A model generated the notes under the pieces. The model searched no databases, was not told the DNA's origin, and saw only the letters and a program-made list of their open reading frames with translations. The position numbers and the translations under genes were made by a program. This document shows, in pieces, positions 23,041-28,490 of a stretch of DNA of 28,490 bases; the first letter of the stretch is position 1, and each line of letters begins with the position of its first letter. Origin of the DNA: a virus; IMG/VR virus record IMGVR_UViG_3300047462_000719, positions 1 to 28,490 of that record; one strand, given 5' to 3'.

Positions 23041-24501
23041 CTACAAACCAGCATGGGCGTCCAACCGCGGTTCACGATGTAAATCATTTAGCGCCGCCAG
23101 ATCGGCCCCGATCCGATGAAGCTCCCCCAAAACGTCTTCGACGTCGTAGGTCGGTGCCAATTCCTTCACTGCCGTTTCGCGGCTCATTACACCCGCTGCT
23201 GTCGCAGCGGATATCGCCTGCGCCTGCTGCATTTTGTCCGCCAAGGTCAGGCTGAACCATGGTCCCCATTTAAGTGAAAGCCGCGCATTCATCGGCAATG
23301 CCGCAATCGCTTCACCAAAAACTTTCAACTCGAATCGGTGCGAGGCCTTGATCACCATTCGCATCAGCCGCAGCAGGCCGTCCTCGCCGTAGCTGACCCG
23401 CAAGTTGTCGGCCAGGCTGATCAAGGGCGCAAACAGCAACTCCATCGCTCGACCGGACTGCGCCGCCGAAACGCGATCGGCATTGCTTCGGTTGCCGTGA
23501 ATACTCTCCAACGCCATTTCCCGCAGTGTTCTGACATATTCAATCACCGCTGATGATGCGGTGCCGCTGATCTCGAGCATCTTTGCATCGCCATCGGCGC
23601 TGACAATTATGGCTGAACTGCTCGAACGTACCAGATTTGCGTCCGAAGTTGCCGGCTCTTTGAGTAGCAAAGTTGGGTCTGAACTATATTTCAGGCCCCT
23701 ACCGGCCTGCGACAGCTGATAATCGATTTCAATATTGGTCTCGATCGCCGCGCGGAAGGTGCAAGCGCCATCGACCGCATCCCCGCCGGGCAGATTTCGT
23801 ATCCACACGATCGGGACAAATCCCAGCCGGTGCCAGACAGAGCGATCCCGGTCTTTCCGCATCGCATTATCAGTGTCACCCACCGCCCAGGGCAAATACC
23901 AGGTCTCAGAGTCCGTGTCCCACGAACGCACAAACCAGAAGTCCGTCTGTATGTCGTCATCATCAATACTATAGCCTTGTTGAATCAGCGCGCTACCCTT
24001 GACCTTACGCTGCTCCACCACTTTAGCGAGTGTGTCTGGCGCCTCGTCCTGCCATTCCGGCGTCAGATAAAGCGTATCCATCACTTCGAAAAACAGCCGG
24101 CCACGCAAGACCCGCATCACAATAACGACGGATCCGATTGATCCGCGTAAGGCCGCTTCGAGCATTACACGATTGAGCAAGGTTTCCTTGACGATGTCGC
24201 CCAATATTTTTCGTGCGGTCGGGTCGTCGACGTCAATCGTCGGGAAGCGCCCCTCGCCGAACAGCAATGCCACGCTGTCTTCAACAACCATGCGGCACAT
24301 CCCATACCGCACCGACGGCTGTCGTTCTGAGATCGGTATATACTCGCCGTCGCCACCTGTGCCGATCCGCTCTTGATGAAACTGATACGGCAGCAACTCA
24401 TATAAGGATCCATTGAGCACCCGCCGGAGGCAGTCGAGCCGCCAGGTTCGGTCGAGATAATCCTGATCCCGCGGCACCCTATTGGCTATGTTCCCAAACA
24501 T
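23041..24501 (-). CDS. Portal protein
   Basis: A 486-aa protein of the SPP1 gp6-like portal type. After the N-terminal region (RTWRLDCLRRVLNGSLYELLPYQFHQE) it has a middle of alternating strands (GSVVIVMRVLRGRLFFEVMDTLYLTPEW; YGMCRMVVEDSVALLFGEGRFP) and a C-terminal helical part (EYVRTLREMALESIHGNRSNADRVSAAQSGRAMELLFAPLISLADNLRVSYGEDGLLRLMRMVI), as expected for the stem, wing and crown of the dodecameric ring at one capsid vertex. GGGGGAAG lies before the ATG. It is 14 bp after the terminase gene, the usual order. Confidence 0.88.
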   Translation of the reverse strand: MFGNIANRVPRDQDYLDRTWRLDCLRRVLNGSLYELLPYQFHQERIGTGGDGEYIPISERQPSVRYGMCRMVVEDSVALLFGEGRFPTIDVDDPTARKILGDIVKETLLNRVMLEAALRGSIGSVVIVMRVLRGRLFFEVMDTLYLTPEWQDEAPDTLAKVVEQRKVKGSALIQQGYSIDDDDIQTDFWFVRSWDTDSETWYLPWAVGDTDNAMRKDRDRSVWHRLGFVPIVWIRNLPGGDAVDGACTFRAAIETNIEIDYQLSQAGRGLKYSSDPTLLLKEPATSDANLVRSSSSAIIVSADGDAKMLEISGTASSAVIEYVRTLREMALESIHGNRSNADRVSAAQSGRAMELLFAPLISLADNLRVSYGEDGLLRLMRMVIKASHRFELKVFGEAIAALPMNARLSLKWGPWFSLTLADKMQQAQAISAATAAGVMSRETAVKELAPTYDVEDVLGELHRIGADLAALNDLHREPRLDAHAGL

Positions 24502-24514
24502 CGCTTCCCCCGCG

Positions 24515-25930
24515 TTATCGTGCCAGTATTGGCAGGCGCAGCATCCGCGCTGGTGCGCCGCCCCCTGTCAGCATGGCAAATGCCCGGCTCAGTGCATCGA
24601 CCTGGTCGTCTTTTTCGCCGTTTGGAAACACCTGCAGCTCGTCGATAAATGCCGCATTCCACCGCGCCCGGACCACGACAAGGTTGGCGACGCCGCACTG
24701 CGCCGCAACCGGCATCGCGCGCGTCAGCTTCGGCCCGCTCTCGGGCGACGCCCTCACCTGATACCCGGCAAGCTTGCGCGTGAGGTAGAGTATTTGCGCC
24801 CGACCCGCCTGGCCCGGGTCCTGCGGCAGGCCGATCGGCACGCTCGACCCATCACGTGCCGCCATGGAGACGATGGCTTGTTCCACCTCATGCGGGCCGC
24901 CACGCAATCGCATCACGTCGAGCACGATAAATTGGCCGGAGGCCGAGCGCATCAGTTTCAACCCGACCGTCCAGTCCGGATTTCGACCGGCGCCGGAACT
25001 CGTCGCCGCCAGGTCCCAGGCGCGAACCGTCAAGCCATCGTTGACCGGTTCGACCTCAAGAAAAGCGATCCGTTCGACGGTGAAAATGCCTGCCGATGCC
25101 GGACGCGGATCCTGCTGAAACAGCGCCGACCAGGCGCGCTCACCGAGCATGTCGCGTTTACGTAACAAGGCAGCCAAATCCTCCCATTCGGGCCAAATTG
25201 GCTCGCCGGGCGACCGCCCGAGCGGATCTTCGGCCAGCGCCAGTGCCGGCAGGCAAAGGCTCCTCCAGGTTTCACTGCTTTGCAGCAAACGGCCGCCGAG
25301 ATCATCTTCATGCCATCGCGTCATAACGATAACGATTCGCCCCCTCGGCTTCAACCGCGGGATAAGTTCGGATCGATACCATGACCAGACATTGTCACGT
25401 TGACCAATACTATCGGCCTCAGACTGAGATTTTATCGGATCGTCGATGATAACCAGATCAGCGCGACGACCAACGATCGGGCCACGAACGCCGGCGCTAT
25501 GATAGAAACCCCGCCGGTCATTACGCCAGCTCATTGCATTTCGCTGGTCCGCCGCCAAAGCATATCCCAGTCGAAGCGAATGTTCTTTCACCATGTTGCG
25601 GATTTGCCGGGAGAAATGCGCCGCCAGGTCCGCCGTATGCGAGGCCCCTATTACTGAACTGTTCGGATGCTGGATAAACCACCATGCCGGAAACAATACC
25701 GATGTATAGGTGGACTTCGCCGCTCCCGGCGGCATCAGTACAATAAGGCGATCCACCTCCCCACGGCTGACAGCCTCCAACTCCTCGATCAGCTTCAGGT
25801 GATGGCGGGCCGGCTGCTGGGCGAGCGGGCTCAGCGCAAAGCGCGACCACTCAGCCAGCGAGGTCCGAATCTTCTCTCGTAACTCGTTCTCCGCACGATA
25901 GTTGTTCCAGATATCGCGCAAGCTCAGCAT
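24515..25930 (-). CDS. terL: Terminase large subunit
   Basis: A 471-aa terminase that packages DNA into the capsid. The ATPase part has Walker A MPPGAAKST (66-74), Walker B LVIIDD (159-164) and motif III MTRWHEDDLGG (203-213). The RNase H-like nuclease has the acidic residues in AWDLA (Asp306), IGLPQDPG (Asp371) and KDDQVDAL (Asp441, Asp442, Asp445). All catalytic residues visible in the family are present. The ATG at 25930 overlaps the end of the small-subunit-like gene by 80 bp. A later internal start would remove N-terminal helices, so the long form is kept. Confidence 0.95.
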   Translation of the reverse strand: MLSLRDIWNNYRAENELREKIRTSLAEWSRFALSPLAQQPARHHLKLIEELEAVSRGEVDRLIVLMPPGAAKSTYTSVLFPAWWFIQHPNSSVIGASHTADLAAHFSRQIRNMVKEHSLRLGYALAADQRNAMSWRNDRRGFYHSAGVRGPIVGRRADLVIIDDPIKSQSEADSIGQRDNVWSWYRSELIPRLKPRGRIVIVMTRWHEDDLGGRLLQSSETWRSLCLPALALAEDPLGRSPGEPIWPEWEDLAALLRKRDMLGERAWSALFQQDPRPASAGIFTVERIAFLEVEPVNDGLTVRAWDLAATSSGAGRNPDWTVGLKLMRSASGQFIVLDVMRLRGGPHEVEQAIVSMAARDGSSVPIGLPQDPGQAGRAQILYLTRKLAGYQVRASPESGPKLTRAMPVAAQCGVANLVVVRARWNAAFIDELQVFPNGEKDDQVDALSRAFAMLTGGGAPARMLRLPILAR

Positions 25931-26141
25931 CGGTCAGCAGGTTTGCCTCCGGCAACGCAGGATTTAGGGACGCGGCGGTCGCCAGTCTGGGATGCATATA
26001 TGGCGCGGCAGCACGCGCCATCTCCGCCGCGCCGACCCAATCTTTCTCCTGCCATTTCCGGCGCATCAAATTCAGCAGGACCGCCAGGGGAGTCGTTGGG
26101 GGCGGATCATCGCTCAAGGCGATTTCCCTCGATGCCGCCAT
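25851..26141 (-). CDS. Terminase small-subunit-like protein
   Basis: A 96-aa protein (MAASREIALSDDPPPTTPLAVLLNLMRRKWQEKDWVGAAEMARAAAPYMHPRLATAASLNPALPEANLLTDAELARYLEQLSCGERV...). TPLAVLLNLMRRKW and AAPYMHPRL are family-like for small proteins encoded before large terminases that probably recognise the packaging site. No clear ribosome site lies before any start; the ATGs at 26180 and 26192 would add short extensions. The start is therefore uncertain. The open frame continues upstream to 26585, but that part has no protein-like character. Confidence 0.6.
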   Translation of the reverse strand: MAASREIALSDDPPPTTPLAVLLNLMRRKWQEKDWVGAAEMARAAAPYMHPRLATAASLNPALPEANLLTDAELARYLEQLSCGERVTREDSDLAG

Positions 26142-26210
26142 GGAGGCACACCCAGAGGCGTGCCGAGAGACAATGGGCATCGCGTCGCACATCGCGTCAT
26201 CATGCCAAGA

Positions 26211-26239
26211 GTTATAGGAATTTCTGGGGCGTGTGGGAA
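26211..26239 (-). promoter_or_regulatory. Candidate sigma70 promoter of the structural operon
   Basis: On the minus strand TTCCCA (26234-26239) and TATAAC (26211-26216) are separated by 17 bp, upstream of the terminase small-subunit-like gene. The -10 hexamer is close to consensus while the -35 matches at 4 of 6. Nothing in the sequence shows regulation. Low certainty. Confidence 0.35.
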
Positions 26240-26575
26240 GGCTTTTTTTCTTATCGCAAGCAGAAAAATCTCCTATCCGATCGATGGCAAGCGCCATGAT
26301 CGGTCCGCAATGGTGCCATTCTCGATCGCTGGTAATCCGTCGCCGCGTCGCGCCATGACCGCGTGGGGCGTTGGCTTCGGCTTTGCATGTGCCGTCTCGA
26401 TGAAACGAAAGCCGTCTGAAACAAATGCGCCGACAAGAAATGTTGCCCGACAAAAGCCACGGAAAATGCAGCAGAAATAAAAAGCGTATAAAAGGTGCGG
26501 TCGCGATAGCGCCGCGCTGTCCGTGCGTTGGAAAATCTGATTGACTGGCATCGAACCGCCGCGGAATATTTCGGC

Positions 26576-26604
26576 TTGACGTCACACACGCTGTTAGGCT
26601 GTAT
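26576..26604 (+). promoter_or_regulatory. Candidate sigma70 promoter of the rlpA-like gene
   Basis: TTGACG (26576-26581) and CTGTAT (26599-26604) are separated by 17 bp, about 55 bp before the ATG. A second possibility is TTGACT (26541-26546) with AATATT (26565-26570) at 18 bp spacing. AGGAG (from 26650) gives a good ribosome site. Confidence 0.4.
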
Positions 26605-26658
26605 GTTTGCTCGATTGGCCCACGCGCCGTTCAATGAGGCCTGAGTTCAGGAGTTTGA

Positions 26659-27357
26659 ATGTTCGCTGAAACCACCAATATCGGCTTTATCAATATCGAC
26701 TGCTTGCGATCGCCGCGATACCGCCAACGAGCGAGACGTTATGGGATTTTCCTGCTAAAAGGCGCTGTGCTGTCTTTGCTCTTCCATACCGGCATTGCGC
26801 GGGCGGCCGATCATCAGCCTCACATCGTCAGCAAAGAACATCAGCCGCACGGGCGATCTGACGCATCGCGTCACACCCGGCGCCAGAGCGCAGGAGGCCA
26901 CCCCACGGCGCGTCGATATGCGCTGATCCGCCGCATCCAGCAGCCACCACGAAGGATTGAGACTAACAATTTTGTTCAAAATGTGGCAACCCAGATCCCC
27001 GTGGCTTCGCATACCACAGACGCCGATCCCCCGCGCGATCAGCAGGCCGAGCAACCGGCAACAAGAGGCGAGATTCTTGCTAAGGGGGTAGCGTCATGGT
27101 ACAGCGCCGATCGCTATAATAAGCTGACTGCCAGCGGCAGTCGCTTCGACGAAAATGCCATGACCGCTGCGCATCCCTGGCTTCCGTTGGGAACGCGGGT
27201 GCGTGTTACCCTCGAGGGGACCGCAGAATCAGTCGTCGTAACAATAAACGACCGGCTCGGTTTGCGCTCCCGGGTGATCGATCTCTCAAAGGGTGCGGCC
27301 CGAGAATTGGGTATATTATCACGTGGTCTCGCCCGCGTCATCCTCACGCGCTCATAG
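26659..27357 (+). CDS. rlpA: RlpA-family exported protein (double-psi beta-barrel)
   Basis: A 232-aa protein on the opposite strand to the phage genes. The N-terminal residues 1-30 are basic, then LLKGAVLSLLFHTGIARA (33-49) looks like a signal-peptide core with ARA/AD as a cleavage site. Residues 51-140 are a polar, His/Arg/Gln-rich linker. Residues 143-230 form the DPBB domain: GVASWYS, LTASGSRFDENAMTAAHPWLPLG, VVVTINDR, VIDLSKGAARELG. RlpA proteins are lytic transglycosylases at the septum. The Asp164, His172 and Asp198 positions are kept, but the Glu usually three residues before the Asp is Ser161, and the usual NDRGPF is NDRLGL. A host gene next to the prophage, or a phage-borne lytic factor, are both possible. 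Confidence 0.8.
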   Translation: MFAETTNIGFINIDCLRSPRYRQRARRYGIFLLKGAVLSLLFHTGIARAADHQPHIVSKEHQPHGRSDASRHTRRQSAGGHPTARRYALIRRIQQPPRRIETNNFVQNVATQIPVASHTTDADPPRDQQAEQPATRGEILAKGVASWYSADRYNKLTASGSRFDENAMTAAHPWLPLGTRVRVTLEGTAESVVVTINDRLGLRSRVIDLSKGAARELGILSRGLARVILTRS

Positions 27358-27370
27358 GCTGTCATGGTTG

Positions 27371-27407
27371 ACAAACGCCGCAGCGGCACCGTCCGCCGTG
27401 GCGTTGT
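27371..27407. repeat. Large imperfect hairpin after rlpA (possible bidirectional terminator)
   Basis: AACGCCGCAGCGG (27374-27386) pairs with CCGCCGTGGCGTT (27393-27405) with one wobble and one mismatch around a 6-nt loop. Flanking ACA and TGT can extend it. It begins about 14 bp after the rlpA stop, between convergent genes. There is no U-tract, so it is a weak terminator candidate. Confidence 0.5.
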
Positions 27408-27473
27408 CGCTCGCCAGCCCCATACTGTCCCAACCGATTGTCCAACCAACCGACCGAACCAATGACTCACCGC

Positions 27474-27573
27474 GTCATCGCGAGGCGCCCTATGGCCGAA
27501 GAAATCCAGGGCCTCCGCACCGGGGCTGGGGCCATGAATCGCTTCGGCGCAGGTAAGGGCGCCTCGCAATGAC
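27474..27573. repeat. REP-like 100-bp inverted repeat
   Basis: GTCATCGCGAGGCGCCC at the left end matches the reverse complement of GGGCGCCTCGCAATGAC at the right end, with one mismatch in 17. Further inward the arms (CGAAGAAATCCAGG on the left, and the complement of CCATGAATCGCTTCGG on the right) remain similar. This resembles the GTCATTGCGAG-type extragenic palindromes known from many bacterial chromosomes (established for that motif, from memory). It lies in the gap between convergent genes, the usual place. Confidence 0.7.
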
Positions 27574-27621
27574 ACCGATCAGGGGTTCCATCGATTGGTC
27601 TCATTCGTCATCATTTCCGAT

Positions 27622-28152
27622 TTAGCTTGGCCGTAGCCGGCGCTCATTCACCGCGCTGACAATCATATCCACGCCGAGCGCATGCCAACGCTGAACGGCT
27701 TTATGGTCGGCGCCAAGCAATCCGCCCAGCCGGCGCCAACTATAGAGATATCGGCCGGTCAGTGGATGCACAAGCGCCCGAGCCCCGACAACACGCCGCA
27801 ACACATAGCGCTCGAGCGGTATGAACGAGATCCACGCCAGAGCTTCGTCCATGCGCGTAATCTGTGCAGCCGGCGGTATCGCCGGCACCACCGTTCGCTC
27901 TCCCCACCCATATCCCTCCATCACTGACCGCACGATATCCAGTGACGAACTACGCAATTTTGTGCTGTAGCCTCTTGCCGGCAGCGCTAGCAAAGTTCGC
28001 CCCGCCTCCTCCAGGCGCACGATCGCGATCTCCCGGTCAATCAGGCCGTCCGCGAGGCGACCGCCCGCAATCTCTCCAACACGCGACCAAGCACTGTCCA
28101 TAACGGCTCCTTCCAAACGGTCTCCGGCTATATCGCAGCGGATTTTGTTCAT
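27622..28152 (-). CDS. DUF6362-like protein with C-terminal HTH-type segment
   Basis: A 176-aa protein matching the DUF6362 pattern: VRLEEAGRTLLALPARGYSTKLRSSSLDIVRSVMEGYGWGE, then AAQITRMDEALAWISFIPLERYVLRRVVGARAL, and a C-terminal WRRLGGLLGADHKAVQRWHALGVDMIVSAVN that looks like a helix-turn-helix. The family is common in alphaproteobacterial prophages near the terminase and may act in packaging or regulation; no function is established to my knowledge. Its ATG overlaps the preceding gene (ATGA). An internal ATG 17 codons in could also be used. Confidence 0.75.
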   Translation of the reverse strand: MNKIRCDIAGDRLEGAVMDSAWSRVGEIAGGRLADGLIDREIAIVRLEEAGRTLLALPARGYSTKLRSSSLDIVRSVMEGYGWGERTVVPAIPPAAQITRMDEALAWISFIPLERYVLRRVVGARALVHPLTGRYLYSWRRLGGLLGADHKAVQRWHALGVDMIVSAVNERRLRPS

Positions 28153-28490
28153 GATTTGTTCTCAAAACCTGCCGGAACCTGGCCCTTCGCGGGTCGAATC
28201 TTGGGCCAGGCGTGCGGCGGAACATAGGCTTCGCCTTCGAGTGATGTGCCGGCGGTAATCAGTCCCCATGTTGTCGGATGCCCAGGCGGCAGCGGTGGGC
28301 GGTCTGGGTCTTCGACGATTGGCGAGAGTTCCGCCACCGGCAGCCGCGCCCCGATCCGACGGCCGCGCTCAATCGCCGCGTTGCGACTGATACGCAGCGC
28401 CGCCGCAATCGCGTCCCAGGAGGCGCGGCCGGCACGCATCCGCTTAATCAACACGTCGCGAGGACCCGTCCAAACAAGTTTCTGAGGCAT
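28149..28490 (-). CDS. Small HTH protein (possibly cut at the window edge)
   Basis: A 113-aa protein if the ATG at 28490, the last bases of the window, is the start; an upstream start outside cannot be excluded. Residues about 16-48 (IKRMRAGRASWDAIAAALRISRNAAIERGRRIG) form a helix-turn-helix reminiscent of GcrA/Sigma70 region 4-type folds. The rest is Pro-rich (RPPLPPGHPTTWGLITAGTSLEGEAYVPPHAWP). It is coupled to the DUF6362-like gene by an ATGA overlap, so the two probably act together, perhaps in control of late functions or in packaging. Function is inferred. Confidence 0.6.
   Translation of the reverse strand: MPQKLVWTGPRDVLIKRMRAGRASWDAIAAALRISRNAAIERGRRIGARLPVAELSPIVEDPDRPPLPPGHPTTWGLITAGTSLEGEAYVPPHAWPKIRPAKGQVPAGFENKS

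Larger units (their letters stand above)
26142..26658. other. 517-bp non-coding region between terminase operon and rlpA-like gene
   Basis: No gene can be supported here on either strand. The visible frames are of low-complexity, non-protein-like composition. The region lies between divergent transcription units. It holds candidate promoters for both sides, entered separately. Confidence 0.5.

Noticed and set aside
24482-25165. A 227-aa plus-strand frame
   Set aside because: Antisense to the terminase nuclease region, whose catalytic motifs are intact on the minus strand.
26251-26634. Open frames on the minus strand before the small-subunit-like gene
   Set aside because: Cys- and His-rich random-looking sequence without a start signal; treated as non-coding.

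Overview
The window holds most of the late (virion) gene cluster of a tailed phage with a contractile tail, almost certainly an integrated prophage or prophage-like element. Nearly every gene is on the minus strand, so it reads right to left: terminase, portal, scaffold and capsid, then neck, sheath, tube, tape measure, baseplate and tail fibre. The host is most likely an alphaproteobacterium. This is inferred from the high GC, the DUF6362-type protein typical of alphaproteobacterial prophages, and the style of the structural proteins; an Acetobacteraceae or Rhodospirillales host is a guess. A chromosomal setting is suggested by an RlpA-family gene on the plus strand and by a REP-like palindrome beside it.

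Right part (26.1-28.5 kb): two coupled minus-strand genes (a small HTH protein and a DUF6362-like protein) converge on a plus-strand RlpA-like exported protein. The convergent gap holds two large palindromes. A 517-bp non-coding stretch then separates rlpA from the leftward structural operon. Head module (20.5-26.1 kb): terminase small-subunit-like gene, terminase large subunit, portal, scaffold-like protein, major capsid protein with a beta-rich insertion, and two tiny tandem paralogues.

Inserted adhesin region (15.1-20.5 kb): a 132-aa beta-rich protein, a 506-aa solenoid-like repeat protein and a 1084-aa fibre ending in an SGNH/GDSL esterase domain, followed by a 42-aa microprotein made of two copies of one motif. 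These lie between capsid and neck genes, an unusual place for adhesins, so head fibres are a possibility. Neck region (13.1-15.1 kb): three coupled connector-type genes, then a parallel beta-helix tailspike (10.9-13.1 kb) coupled to them.

Tail module (1-10.8 kb): sheath, tube, a tail-assembly chaperone with a clear programmed -1 frameshift site (A AAA AAC directly before the zero-frame stop), an HK97-gp10-like protein, an unusually short and non-helical tape-measure candidate, then U/gp43-like, LysM-like X, hub D, spike V, gp25-like W, J, I and a glycine-rich fibre that runs off the left edge. This order matches phage P2 and Mu tails. Most neighbouring genes overlap as ATGA, GTGA or TAATG, so the cluster is translationally coupled. 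No lysis, integration or replication genes are visible.
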